From Patiria pectinifera (taxonomy: Eukaryota > Echinodermata > Asteroidea > Valvatida > Asterinidae), in the NCBI GenBank assembly GCA_029964075.1, contig CM057142.1:25856392-25920391 (forward strand): a stretch of 64,000 nt of DNA, given 5' to 3'. Made by a program: the position numbers and the translations under genes. Positions 24,601 through 32,752 of the stretch are shown here, piece by piece (position 1 is the stretch's first letter; every line of letters begins with the position of its first letter). The notes beneath the pieces were generated by a model. That model had not been told where the DNA came from, did no database searches, and saw only the letters and a list, made by a program, of their open reading frames with translations.

Positions 24601-27600
24601 CAAAAGGCCACCAAAAGTTCCTAATTCACATCTGAAAGAAATTTAAAGTTGGTATATGTACATGACACTTGATGTTGCCCAGGAGTTATATGTTTGATGT
24701 ATGGCTTGCAATTGCCCTTCACTTACATGTAGCAGGATATTGAATTTATGAATTGGGTGATTAAAACCATGGTATAAGCGTACATATATGCCAAATGTTG
24801 ATCAAGACTGTCTTTTCTATTTCAAATTCAATTAGAGATCAATTCAGCTGCCCTGTGTTTTGTCAGCAACTTAATTCATGTAATTAAGGCAAAATGACAG
24901 TGACGGTTCCACTATTCATAATTATAGAAATGTTTGCACATAATCCTACAATATGTAAAAGTTACTAAATGTGTTAAAATATATTTTGGACACAATATGT
25001 CAGTACCTTTAATGTCCATTTTTCGTGGCCAATCTTGGAACAACTTCACCGGATGACCTCCCTTTATGACCTCTGTGGTTGACCCCCTATATCAGGAAAA
25101 GGATGTTAGGCCAGATGGAAAACGCTCTCCAAAGCTTCCCTTTGCTGCATCCTCTTGTTTTTATATTCATTATTTATATTGTACGTTTATCTAACTCATC
25201 TATGCATTTTGGATTCATAGTGCTTGTGCTTACATGTCACATATAGATCAGCTGCCAAAAATGTATCCATGACTTCCATGCTACATGTACCAGGATGGTC
25301 ACAGGAAATGTGGTCATGGTTTTGGTTTTTGTCTTAGTACTTGTTTATTATAGTATTTATTTTTGCTTTCCGTTTTGTCCTTTGTGTGGTTTGTAGATTT
25401 TCAAATGCTGGAACAGGACATAAGATTTACCGGATTCAGATAGGACTGAAATTGTTGACTAACATTTACTTTCTTAGATGAACACTGTTGGTGAACTTGG
25501 GAGGGGGGGGGGGCCCTCCAATCTGCAGGGATGGGATCCAAAAAAAGACTAATTTGAACCAAAAAGGCTGATGTTCTAAGTTTGCATTTCAGCTCCAAAA
25601 AAATCAATCCCCAGTTGGACTTTGAATTTACCAAAAAGCTTGACATAGTACTAGAAGAGAGACAGGAGACATTATTGTTTACTGTCATCTTTTTTCCCCT
25701 CCAGTTTATTGGTGATACTAGGTATAATACAACTACCATTTTGAGGAATGTACAGGGTGAGTAAAAAAAACGAAACCCAAATGTCGGGACTATTGTTTTA
25801 GTGAAGTTCTGCATGTATGACTTTCAAAATCTAGATTATGAAAGCCCAATTCATAGACTTACTTTTAGTACAAGAATCATTCAAATCACTCATGTACTTT
25901 TCAAGTTACGGTATTTTAAACAACCACCGTTTTAAATTTCTGTCCACGGTTCACAAAAACCGGTGTGCGTTCTTTCAGCAAAACAAAAACAATTCACACA
26001 CATCCCTATGTGATTTGTTCTCGTTTTGCTGAAAGAACACTAACCTTTTTGTGATCCGTGGACAGAACTTTAAAACAATGGTTGCGTTTTAAATTCCATA
26101 AATTGAAAATTAAATGCGTGATTCGAATGATTCTTGTATCAAAAGAAAGCTTATGAGTTGGGCTTTCATATCCTAGATTTTGAAAGTGCTACATGCAGAA
26201 CTTCACGAAAACAATGGTCCTGACATTTGGGTTTCGTTTTTTTTTTTACTCACCCTGTACATGTACCCCAGAAGTTGAGGAATAGTACTTACATGTAAAG
26301 CATCCAAACAAAAAGTGATTCTGTATGTAACTTGTACAAGGTGCATGTTTCTATAAGTACCATGACGCTTGTACCCATTACAATTTCGGTATCGGAGGAA
26401 AAAGGGAAGAGCCTAGAAATTAGGTTCATGTGTTCTGGAGATGTTGCCTGAATTATTAGGACCCCTGTTGAACTGAAATTACACGAGATTATTTCAGTTA
26501 TAATCATTGTCTGTTTATTTGTTTGTTAGGGTGGTGTTGTTTTTTGTTTTTCTCCTTTGTGCAGGCATCATGCCTTGAACTCATTTTAATTCCCCTTTAC
26601 TCACCGTTAACTGCCATGAAAATGAGTTTCGAAAAGTCCGGGTACAGAATTGAAAACTGTCTCTGTTGACTGTTGAAGTTCATTGACTCACATGTGTAGT
26701 TTGACTTTCTGAACTGTGATTGACACTTCATGGGGACACAGCCAAGGTGAAGTGTTGCAATTGGTTAGATGCCATAACTCCAAACAGAGGAAACTTGGGG
26801 TGTGGATACCTAACTCCCTTGGCCCATGTTTCCAAGTATTCAAAGTTCATCAGCGACGAAACATATGAATCACTTTTCATTGTTGCACATTTCCTATTCT
26901 TGTGGTCAAATTGATTGGCTATTGTCCATGAACTAGGACAGGTCAGGTGATAACTGGACCTTCAAGTCGTCAGTATCTATTCTCAACTCAACATTCTGTG
27001 CAACTGTGATTGATCAACCAATTTTTATTTTTTTTGATTTATTCAAACATTATCTCGTTCATAAAACTATAAAAAGTGTAACTTTGAAACCAAACAAGTG
27101 TCCTTGTTTGAAAATTCAGCTTATTTTGACAGCAAGCCAAACAATTGTTTGTCTTGCTGTCAAATTAAGCTGAATTTTCTGTTTCATTCCAGGGCCCTTT
27201 TTCATAGCACTGCTTAACAGTTAGCAGAAAAAGTTGTGCTTACTATAGCAGAAAATCATGCTGCTGCCTAAGCACTATTTCATGGCGTGAATGTGCTAAC
27301 AGTTGCGCGTGCATGGATATTTCTATTGTAACGTCACTGATTTAAGCAAAGTTTTCTTCTGGGGTTAAGCGTGCTTTTCCTGTGCTTTCTGCTTAACAGT
27401 CCCTATGAAATAGATTGAGGCTAGGTAAGCACAAAATCGGCTGTTAAGCAGCGCTATAAAATTAGGCCCTGGTCAGAGCTTAAAAATATTATTGCAACTT
27501 TCTCTGAGCAGGTCACAAATAAATGAGACTTAATTGCAAAGTTTAAATCCCTGATAAAGTAACGATTTGTAATGTGTGTCCAAGCCTGTGGCTGAGGGAG

Positions 27601-30600
27601 TTTGAATCTGTCCGATGAGTAAATCCAAGTGAAAACCCTAAAGCTACAAACACAAGTTCACATTACTCCAAAACAAATACACCACAGAGTGAAACTGACA
27701 AGGTCCAGGTCCATACATACATACAGGGGTTTAAACCTGCCCCATTTGGAGTACCATACATGTCATTTATCAAATTAGCTATCCAGCCCTACATTGGCAG
27801 TTATCCCAATGTATATGTACTTACCTGTCATTATACACATCCCTGCTTTTTGAGACATCTATTGATTTCATATTGTACGGATACCTCAAAATGTTTTTTC
27901 TGAGACTAACATTTTTTAAGGGAGTAATGTACATGTACATTAGCAAACTACCGCTCCTAACATTGAGAACTCCCCCCTTCTAAAAAAATAAATAAAAACC
28001 ACAAGTCCCCCATCCCATCCAATCATTGTTACCTACAGTTTCAATTGAACTTTTTTTGGAAAGCAGGAAGACAGAAATTGAGTCAAATTTGGCAAAGTAT
28101 CAGTTTTCTCCTTCAAACACGTCAACAGGATACACAACCATCCAACCCAACCTCTCGCCCACCTCCCCCCCCCCCTTGCCTTTCATGTGTCCTTTGAAAA
28201 GCTAAAGGCTTATAAATAAGGTTTGATTGTTTGGCATAGTTTGGTTGGTTTGTTCATGGTTTTTGTTGGGGGAGGGGTGGACATTTATAGTTAATTTTCT
28301 CCAAACCTATAATGTTACCAGATGGAGGCCAATCAATAAAAAAGTGACAGTTTTGTGCAAGTGTTTACATTGAGACTTTTGACTTAAAGAGGTTGTGGAA
28401 TGCTCCAAGACATTTCCGTCATTTTTCGGGTATATGTAGCCTAAGGTGTGATGAAATAAAAAAGACTATTGTTTCTGTCATAAAATGAGTACAAAAGGTA
28501 CTTTTGAGAGCTGTTTTTCAAGTCCTGTCATGCGTGTTTAGACCCGAACGTGCAATTTGTGTAAAAGTTGTCGTTGCGGGCAGCAAACAAAACACAGTAA
28601 ATCGTGACATAATAAACAGGACTCCCGATGCAGAGTAGCATAAACGAGTCCTGTTTATTACGTCACGATTTACTATGTTTTGTTTGCTGCCCGCAACGAC
28701 GACTTTTACACAAATTGCACGTTCGGGTCGAAACAGGACCTGAAAAATAGCTCGCAAAAGTACCCTTTGTACTCATTTCATGACAGAAACAAAGGTCGTT
28801 TTTATTTCATCACACCTTAGGCTACATATACCCCAAAAATGACGGAAATGTCTTCCAGCATTCCACAACCTCTTTAAATATCAAACATGACAAACACATA
28901 ACAGATTGCCTATCTTTTTGGGTCATGAATATTGGTCCTTAGAACTCTGAGCAACATAGACACATTTTTAACACCCAAGGGGTGATTCGCCTCAGGTGCT
29001 ATGCGCCCCGAGGGGGTTAAAAATGGCATATCCCACATCACAGCAGTCAACAATTGTTTTGTTATATCATGCCCATAACTCAAACAGATAAATGTGCGTT
29101 ACTTACTGTGTGAGAAATAAATTAAAACACTGCAATGTAACCTTTACCTTAGATAACTGAAGGTTTTAGTGTCCTGCCAGACTAAAACTCAGCGTTTGAC
29201 GTTGCAGTTCTTGTTGCGCAAAGCGAGCAAGCCCGCAGGTTCCACGCCATGCAACGCATGCAGTGAATGCAGCTGCGATATCACCCTCAATATGTGACAT
29301 GCATTTTTATTGTCCAGACACATGGCTGTCCAAGACCAATGAAATTACAGTATCCAAGCACACGATATAACAAAATAGATTTGTTTCGTGTTTGTTTTTC
29401 TCTGTAAGTGTTGAGTCAGATTTCTCTATAGTGATGAGTCAAAGTTACAAGCACCAGCTCGGTTCACAAACTGAATGAAGTCTTAACAGTTTTAATGTAA
29501 CATGGACAACATTTCCGTGTGGCACTTTAAAAAAAATATTTTGTTCCTGGTTCATGCATGTTGATAGAACTTAATGAAAAACAGCTGAAACATGTTATCA
29601 ATCTCCTGATATGAAACAAAAACTACCTTGTTAAATGCACTATAAACTGTTAAACAATATTGTGTAAATGTGCTTCGTGTAGAGTATGAAGGTAAATAGA
29701 TATAAATTCCATTTTCCATTTGGTTGGACTTTTGAAAAACTGGTTTGAATTTTTTTCAATGGGTATGATTGCATGGTTATCAATATAATAATAATCGTTA
29801 GCACCTGCTTTTAAAAGCATTCTTTGCCCCTGTAAAAGTTAACACCAGGTTAGCTTTAACTTTACCACTTACCTAGCATTGTGTAGACCTGGGGCTTTTG
29901 GTCATTGCGAAGTCAATACAATGTCCTTACCCGTAGGCTATCCAGGAACAAACTTTGTTTAGTGTGTGGAAGGAGAGGCTGGGGAAGGTCGGTTATTATT
30001 TACCCCTGAAAAAGTTCCGTTTGCTAACCAGTTTGGCCGAACGTAGTTGGAAGGATTAACACCGACGCTTGACCAGGCCAAATGAGGAAATTTGACTTCA
30101 ATCTAGCGTCACAATTAGAAGTGAAACAGCTGCCTGTTTTGAATGTAAAATGAGGACAGGGAAAAAAAAGAAGGCTGGGGGGGGGGGGGAATTGATCAAA
30201 CAATCAGCATCTTGGTTTACTCAGACCTGGACAGTTTCAGGCTTTATATCCTTAAAGTATTAGAGTCCTCCGACTTGACCTAGAAACTGAATGGAATAAA
30301 TAAGTGTACAACAGTGTACAAGTACATGTACAGACACGTTTGTTTATGGTGTAAATCGAGGATTTTCTATTGTTCCTCTTCCCCTTTCCTTTGTTTATAC
30401 TCTAACTTTTTTGCAACAGCTCTCATTGGTTTTGTACACGTTTTCCAACCAAGGAGTCCTCGATTTTGTTCCTGTCCTCGATTCATCGATGATGTTGCAC
30501 GTGTGTGTCCTTGATTTACACCATAAACAAACGCATGGTCTTTTGTGTACAGTTTGTTGTTTAGATGGTCAGTAAGCTTTGTCTGACCCCCCCCCCTCCA

Positions 30601-30979
30601 CAAAATTGTAAAAACTGGGTTGTGTGAACATCAGAAACATTACAAACATTGCACAGTATTCTCAAGTTGACACAAGTGAGACACAAGTCAGTCTTATAAA
30701 ATTCAGGTCACAAATAAAATTATGACAAGGAGTGCGTGGTTCAAGTTGAGTTGACTTAACACCAGACGATTTGTGATTGACTTGTGATGACTTGGGTACC
30801 ACTCTGTTTTAATGTTTTTCCTTCACATGGGACTGAATGCCTGTTCTCTCTCTCATCAGCTGTCACTGGATCTGCCCTCCTGGGTCAAGCATCTTCCTCT
30901 AGACCATCTCTCCATGTGGATGCAGGAGGAGGAAGCTCGGGAAGAAGTGCGACTGATTAACCTCTACCAAATACTCTGA
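507..30979 (+). CDS. Gene A: nine-exon class I SAM-dependent methyltransferase-like protein (330 aa)
   Basis: Exons are 507-681, 2872-2993, 4538-4682, 5990-6111, 11239-11349, 12097-12142, 12988-13048, 17736-17826 and 30860-30979. All eight introns are GT-AG and all phases match, giving 330 residues. The ATG has a good context (gcagccATGG). Residues 1-99 are helical and acidic. Residues 126-143 carry C126, C136, C139, H142 and H143 and could bind a metal. The Rossmann core starts with VVDIGSRLG (175-183), which fits methyltransferase motif I (DxGxxxG). It continues with RIVGIEIN (197-204; E202 is the likely ribose-binding acid), IVTADV (226-231), DVVIMNNVFEFF (242-253, motif IV region) and GSYLVTVPS (274-282, a late core strand). 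The likely role is methyl transfer from S-adenosylmethionine; the substrate is unknown. No signal peptide or membrane segment is seen, so a cytosolic or nuclear location is inferred. It ends INLYQIL. I do not recognise a named orthologue. Confidence 0.87.
785..990. repeat. Short duplicated segment in intron 1
   Basis: A G-run at about 780-790 is followed by two diverged copies of a block containing 'gtaactaggactc', near 835-860 and 948-985. A related fragment occurs near 1925-1945. Nature unknown. Confidence 0.45.
1301..1480. repeat. GACTCG-type hexamer satellite, block 1
   Basis: Degenerate tandem hexamers of the GACTCG/GGACTC type. A second block lies at 1745-1880. The array keeps several frames open, but these read only as Asp/Ser/Arg/Thr low-complexity repeats and are not coding. 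Confidence 0.85.
1745..1880. repeat. GACTCG-type hexamer satellite, block 2
   Basis: Same repeat unit as the block at 1301-1480, separated from it by about 265 bp of non-repetitive DNA. Both may belong to one disrupted array. Confidence 0.8.
2117..2205. mobile_element. Short inverted-repeat element
   Basis: Two 24-bp arms (2117-2140 and 2182-2205) are inverted copies with three mismatches, around a 41-bp centre. The structure fits a small MITE or fold-back. No clear target duplication was found. Confidence 0.5.
2872..2993 (+). CDS. Gene A exon 2
   Basis: Begins after aacaacag. The two-base start completes a Glu codon. It encodes an acidic helical stretch, then RSMPYIPPDAVVKSERLFHP, and ends in Glu before a gtataa donor (phase 0). 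Confidence 0.8.
3187..3553 (+). mobile_element. tRNA-derived SINE, copy 1
   Basis: The head has a Pol III A-box-like stretch (ggcctcgtggataaggg) and a B box (ggttcgagtcc, about 3253-3263). A conserved body follows (tgagcaaggcactttgtcac, ccaggagtaaatgggtacc, gagggagctgagatgg), then an ATT-rich tail. The same architecture lies inverted at 13905-14270. It sits in intron 2 of gene A. Confidence 0.8.
4047..4115. repeat. 17-bp tandem repeat
   Basis: Three copies of a unit close to 'tttttctaggcgtgtga'. A further single 'caggcgtgtgatt' occurs at about 4258-4270. Simple local duplication within intron 2. Confidence 0.7.
4538..4682 (+). CDS. Gene A exon 3, Cys/His cluster
   Basis: Follows a strong polypyrimidine tract and cag. 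It encodes FAALDPVTVVSVDKFL, then an acidic run, then the YCMDCGSHHT segment that holds the possible metal site. It ends at a near-consensus gtgagt donor in phase 1. Confidence 0.88.
4709..5227. mobile_element. Non-autonomous DNA transposon flanked by TTAA
   Basis: Terminal inverted repeats match AGGGAAGATACAACATTTGC on the left and its near-complement on the right, flanked by TTAA at 4705-4708 and 5228-5231. A 28-bp near-palindrome containing GGCCGGCC lies at 4857-4884. An inverted, partly degraded copy is at 22671-23154. The TTAA duplication suggests piggyBac-like mobilisation, though a TA duplication (Tc1/mariner) is also possible. No transposase is present. Confidence 0.72.
5264..5714. 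mobile_element. hAT-like non-autonomous element (451 bp)
   Basis: Termini are TAACGCTGGGCGAGTA and, inverted, TAGGCCTGGGCGAGTA. Flanking octamers CCAATTTC (5256-5263) and CCAATTTT (5715-5722) match at 7 of 8 positions, as expected for an 8-bp hAT target duplication. The ends of the interior are rich in degenerate GAGTAC/ACTCG motifs. It lies directly after the TTAA-flanked element. Confidence 0.75.
5990..6111 (+). CDS. Gene A exon 4, methyltransferase motif I
   Basis: Acceptor ggaacag at 5983-5989. Encodes FVSHSASLLQLKFMFQ followed by the SAM-binding glycine loop VVDIGSRLGPVLYA. Donor is gtaagt, phase 0. Confidence 0.92.
6597..6622. repeat. GTCT microsatellite
   Basis: Perfect tandem tetranucleotide run of about six units (gtctgtctgtctgtctgtct). 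Confidence 0.9.
6700..7700. repeat. Diverged repeat block with tandem 93-bp unit
   Basis: Two diverged versions of one segment containing 'atgacgtcat...cctacagA' and 'aagatggctgtct' lie near 6700-6895 and 7548-7690. Between them, 6915-7007 and 7008-7100 are tandem 93-bp units sharing 'actaattgacc', 'aatgccgtg' and 'atgcgcatgcg'. This is probably a composite of mobile-element fragments. Confidence 0.55.
10019..10479. mobile_element. hAT-like non-autonomous element (461 bp)
   Basis: The element begins TAGGGCTGTCC and ends GGACAGCCATA. The flanks are TTTACATG (10011-10018) and GTTACATG (10480-10487), a 7 of 8 match. Inner terminal sequence is AT-rich with subterminal 'gaatatactgaat' and 'gaatactgaat' motifs. 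No transposase remains. Confidence 0.8.
11239..11349 (+). CDS. Gene A exon 5, second core strand
   Basis: Acceptor ttctacag. Encodes 37 residues, including ASRIVGIEINAELCAIQEQ. E202 sits at the end of the second strand, as in other class I methyltransferases. Donor is gtactg, phase 0. Confidence 0.9.
11735..11820. repeat. Degraded G/C-rich element fragment
   Basis: G and C homopolymer tracts end in 'ggttccgccact', the kind of terminus seen on hAT-like elements elsewhere in the window. The partner end was not found. Confidence 0.35.
12097..12142 (+). CDS. Gene A exon 6 (46-nt microexon)
   Basis: Acceptor ccttgcag. Encodes IVTADVCTKASVLEE plus one base. It joins in frame to the next exon as LEE-ADVVIMNNVFEFF, which restores a continuous core and supports this very short exon. 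Confidence 0.85.
12988..13048 (+). CDS. Gene A exon 7, motif IV region
   Basis: Acceptor gtttcag. Encodes DVVIMNNVFEFFAPAGEQI plus two bases, with a gtgagg donor. In class I methyltransferases this strand and loop lie beside the active site. Confidence 0.88.
13905..14270 (-). mobile_element. tRNA-derived SINE, copy 2
   Basis: Reverse-strand copy of the SINE at 3187-3553. Read on the minus strand it starts with the tRNA-like head (gctgtggcctcgtggttaag, then the B box), continues through the shared body and ends in an ATT microsatellite tail. Just before the tail it has 'tatagcgctt' and 'aagcgctttga' segments that are more complete here than in copy 1. Confidence 0.82.
14298..14358. repeat. 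Short tandem 'cagcgac(g)agtcaca' repeat
   Basis: Three imperfect copies of a unit of about 20 bp containing 'gcgacgagtcaca', immediately beside the 5' end of SINE copy 2. Confidence 0.6.
15341..15396. repeat. 56-bp near-perfect palindrome
   Basis: The 28-bp arms match at 27 of 28 positions and meet at 'actgtacagt' with no spacer. It could extrude as a hairpin. It may be a tiny fold-back element; no target duplication was found. Confidence 0.75.
16790..16980. repeat. Dispersed repeat, copy 1
   Basis: Shares long blocks such as 'actaagcacacaaac' and 'taccacagaggaccgttt' with 44766-44965 in the same orientation. Class unknown. The 44.7 kb copy also extends into a segment shared with 30480-30541. 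Confidence 0.65.
17278..17590. repeat. Tandem duplication of a 132-bp unit
   Basis: Units 17326-17457 and 17458-about 17590 are nearly identical. Each contains 'ctcaccctatttattctggc', an AAT microsatellite and a T-run. An extra 48-bp partial unit precedes them at 17278. High similarity implies recent duplication. It ends about 145 bp before exon 8 of gene A. Confidence 0.85.
17736..17826 (+). CDS. Gene A exon 8, late core strands
   Basis: Acceptor tttccaacag. In phase it reads IWKFLRKTLKKKGSYLVTVPSLEKSLEALQ. This is the correct frame; the other open frame across this exon is a shadow. Donor is gtaaaa, phase 0. Confidence 0.87.
18866..18935. repeat. 12-bp tandem repeat (gaggtttacctc)
   Basis: Five to six units of gaggtttacctc with point differences. 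The unit is itself almost self-complementary. Confidence 0.8.
19465..20865. mobile_element. hAT-like element with perfect 8-bp target duplication (1401 bp)
   Basis: Begins CAGTGGCGTAGCCA and ends TGGCTACGCCACTG, with AGTGCAAG at 19457-19464 and again at 20866-20873. The interior repeats its own left end at 19887-20010. It also carries G/C homopolymer tracts and three tandem-like units (about 20147-20725) with the palindromic core CGGGGCCCTTAAG at 20257, 20491 and 20683. No transposase reading frame is present. A fragment related to the inner units lies at about 45160-45225. Confidence 0.85.
21543..21909. mobile_element. Inverted-repeat element with perfect 8-bp target duplication (367 bp)
   Basis: The 48-bp terminal inverted repeats beginning CATAGATATAGAATAAAA match at 45 of 48 positions. 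CGTGCAGT occurs immediately on both sides (21535-21542 and 21910-21917). Internally, 'tgtatctttcctcca' followed by 'cacgtgacc' occurs twice (about 21674 and 21825). An 8-bp duplication fits hAT or P superfamilies, but the termini do not resemble the other hAT-like ends here. Confidence 0.8.
22264..22404. repeat. Fold-back repeat with telomere-like core, copy 1
   Basis: The left arm has 'atgttccccaatacc' units and the right arm has inverted 'ggtattggggaacat' units. Between them is a CCCTAA-type array (about 22327-22360), the metazoan telomere repeat on the C-rich strand. An opposite-orientation copy is at 24079-24278. Confidence 0.8.
22671..23154. mobile_element. Inverted, truncated copy of the TTAA-flanked element
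   Basis: Matches 4709-5227 on the opposite strand. It includes the 28-bp GGCCGACC near-palindrome (22977-23004) and the intact terminus GCAAATGTTGTTTCTTCCCT followed by TTAA (23155-23158). The other terminus has been lost or replaced before about 22671. Confidence 0.75.
23291..23490. repeat. GAGTAC-type hexamer satellite
   Basis: Degenerate tandem array of GAGTAC/CGAGTA. It resembles the interior of the hAT-like element at 5264-5714 and, with a shifted consensus, the GACTCG arrays near 1.3-1.9 kb. Open frames across it are repeat artefacts. Confidence 0.85.
24079..24278. repeat. Fold-back repeat with telomere-like core, copy 2
   Basis: Five or more diverged 'gatgttccccaatacc' units are followed by TTAGGG repeats (24199-24216) and inverted 'ggtattggggaacat' units. 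Its ends correspond to those of 22264-22404 in the reverse order, so the two are copies of one element inserted in opposite orientation. Confidence 0.8.
25753..26257. mobile_element. 505-bp fold-back element, Tc1/mariner-like
   Basis: Almost the whole element is an inverted repeat, centred near 26005. Its termini are CAGGGTGAGTAAAAAAAACG and complement, flanked by TA at 25751-25752 and 26258-26259. The TA duplication and CAGGGTG ends fit a mariner-type MITE. No coding capacity. Confidence 0.85.
27110..27180. repeat. Hairpin-forming inverted repeat
   Basis: Arms reading 'gaaaattcagctta..tttgacagcaag' and the complement are separated by a loop of about 16 bp. It lies directly beside the element at 27190. 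Confidence 0.7.
27190..27471. mobile_element. CAGGGCC-ended MITE (282 bp)
   Basis: Terminal inverted repeats start CAGGGCC and include 'gctgcttaacag' on one arm and its equivalent on the other. CAGGG-type ends suggest a hAT-like element, but the flanking octamers do not match, so the classification is tentative. Confidence 0.65.
28388..28873. mobile_element. 486-bp near-perfect palindromic element flanked by TTAA
   Basis: The arms begin AGAGGTTGTGGAATGCT and stay complementary almost throughout, meeting near 28630. TTAA lies at 28384-28387 and 28874-28877. It fits a piggyBac-like MITE, or a TA-flanked one if the outer T and A belong to the element. Arm divergence is low, which suggests a fairly recent insertion or arm conversion. 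Confidence 0.85.
30337..30533. repeat. Inverted repeat ending in 26-bp arms
   Basis: Arms at 30337-30362 and 30508-30533 (cgtttgtttatggtgtaaat and complement) match at 25 of 26 positions. The right arm with its flank 'catcgatgatgttgcacgtg' recurs at about 44766-44817, which marks this as part of a dispersed family. Confidence 0.7.
30860..30979 (+). CDS. Gene A terminal exon
   Basis: Follows a 13 kb intron and a ctctctctcatcag acceptor. It encodes 39 residues beginning LSLDLPSWVKHLPLDHLS and ending INLYQIL, then TGA at 30977-30979. Continuous phase with exon 8 and the fold-like WVKHLPLD segment support it. Confidence 0.82.
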   Translation: MSLDLPSWVKHLPLDHLSMWMQEEEAREEVRLINLYQIL

Positions 30980-31226
30980 GAAGGAGGCCGGTACACCAAA
31001 GGATGTCTTCCCACCAGTAAACAACCTGGAGCCCAGTTTTTACCTTTGCCTCTTACCCCGGCCAAGAAGAGCTAAATATATAGAGTGACATCATTGTAAT
31101 AATAATTTGGGCTTTTCCATGTCGCCTCTGAGCCATCGCCTGCTGCTTATCATTAGAAGTTGTAATATATGGCCAGCCGCAGAGTTTCGCAGCCAGTTGT
31201 AACCCAGTCTGTATGTACATCACAAT

Positions 31227-31232
31227 ATTAAA
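31227..31232 (+). terminator. Candidate poly(A) signal of gene A
   Basis: ATTAAA lies about 250 nt after the gene A stop codon. A canonical AATAAA lies further on, at 32465-32470. Either could end the transcript; neither is proven. Confidence 0.3.
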
Positions 31233-32590
31233 GATACGAAGATAACATAAGCTGCAAATCATTCAGCAAATTAGATTAGCTAATTTATTGTCATTTATGG
31301 GTTGAGTGAATGAAAAAAACCCAGACGTTCTGTTCTGGTTGAAACCACCATGCAGTTGAAACCCAGTCAACATCACAGTGAAGATGAAATGAGCCCTGTA
31401 ATTTGTTTTGTCCCCCTATTTAGAGAAATAATTTATACAGAACTCCATTCTGTGGTCATTTGTAATTTTTTTTTCTTAAGCCTAGTTGGTACTGCAACCG
31501 AACCGTGGCATATAAGGGCCTTTCAAACTGTCCAAAATCTCCTTGTTGGACCCAGGTCCAATACAGAGATTTCAGAAACCTCTTTCACACTAGCAAGAAT
31601 CCAACATGGCTTCTGCACGGGTCTGGTGCTCTACACGGGTAAAATCCAACCCTGGTCAGGCCCAGGGTTGAGGGGCTCTACCCAGATAGAAATTCCAAAA
31701 TTGACAGCGAGTGTGAACAGTATGCCTTGCCTACCCGTGTTCGATTGGACCCGATTCTGCCAACGGTAGATCCATGTTGATTTTAACCAGGAAGGGCGAG
31801 ACAATAATGTGAAAAGCTAGATGTCCAGATAAGTTTCATCTTAGTTTTTGGGTTCAGACTTAAAAATGAGGGATTGAAATCGGTAGTGAGGGATATACAT
31901 GTTTGATGGCCAACTATTTGATTGCATGTGACTATTATAGTGGCTGCTGCAGTGCATGTTTTGCCCAAAGCACAAAGCTACCAACAACCTCAAATGTAAA
32001 TGCTTGAAAATCTTGCCAGCAATGCCTTAATTTAGATTTGAATACATGCACTTCAGTTTGCGTCTTCATTGATGCTTGCCATAAACATGTACATGCATGG
32101 TGCTATGACTGGGCTGGAAAAAGCATAAATAGTTACAAAGTAAATGAAGCTTGCCATTAAAAATATCATTTCATTCATAAACAATGAATGATTGCAATAG
32201 CACATGCTCATTTTCAAAATGATTGCCTGAATTGAAACTTGATCAGCCAAAAAAGCCAATAAAACGTGAATTGTTTCACTAAATATATATGCTTGACAAC
32301 CGAATTATTATGAGCGCAAACCTTGAGGATTCTTGGCTTATTACAACCCATGTCTGTCTCATTTGGCGTTATTAGGTAAAGTGGTGTAATTGGTGTCCCA
32401 TCCAAGCTTTTGTGTTCTGGTGCTTAAAGTGTTCTGTAAACCACTCATTGAAATGATTGTTGAAAATAAAGTCCAGCTCAGAAAACTCATAATGCACAAA
32501 TAATTGTAACCTTTGGACAAACTTTCCTGAGAAAATTTATAATATAACTGATATCACTGAAGATTGCAGAATTTTTGTTGAATATATATA

Positions 32591-32752
32591 CAGGGCTGTG
32601 AAATCTCATCTTTAAAGCTGATTTCAGCTTTTTTTGTTCTGGATTTCAGCTTTTTTCCCTCACTTGCTGTGTACAAAAGTATGGGAGATTTCCAAAGTTC
32701 AGCTTTTTTGCACCTTTTCAAGCTATTTTATCAGTGGTCACTCGCACCCCTG
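32591..32752. mobile_element. Small hAT-like element (162 bp)
   Basis: Ends CAGGGCTGTGA and, inverted, CAGGGGTGCGA. Flanking octamers tatatata (32583-32590) and tatataca (32753-32760) match at 7 of 8, but low-complexity flanks weaken this. The interior repeats 'ttcagcttttt'. Confidence 0.6.

Noticed and set aside
25401..25814. 137-codon minus-strand frame
   Set aside because: It overlaps the end of the fold-back element and has no recognisable domain or splice support.
28518..28757. Minus-strand frame of 79 codons
   Set aside because: Entirely inside a palindromic element; the reading repeats because the arms are inverted copies.
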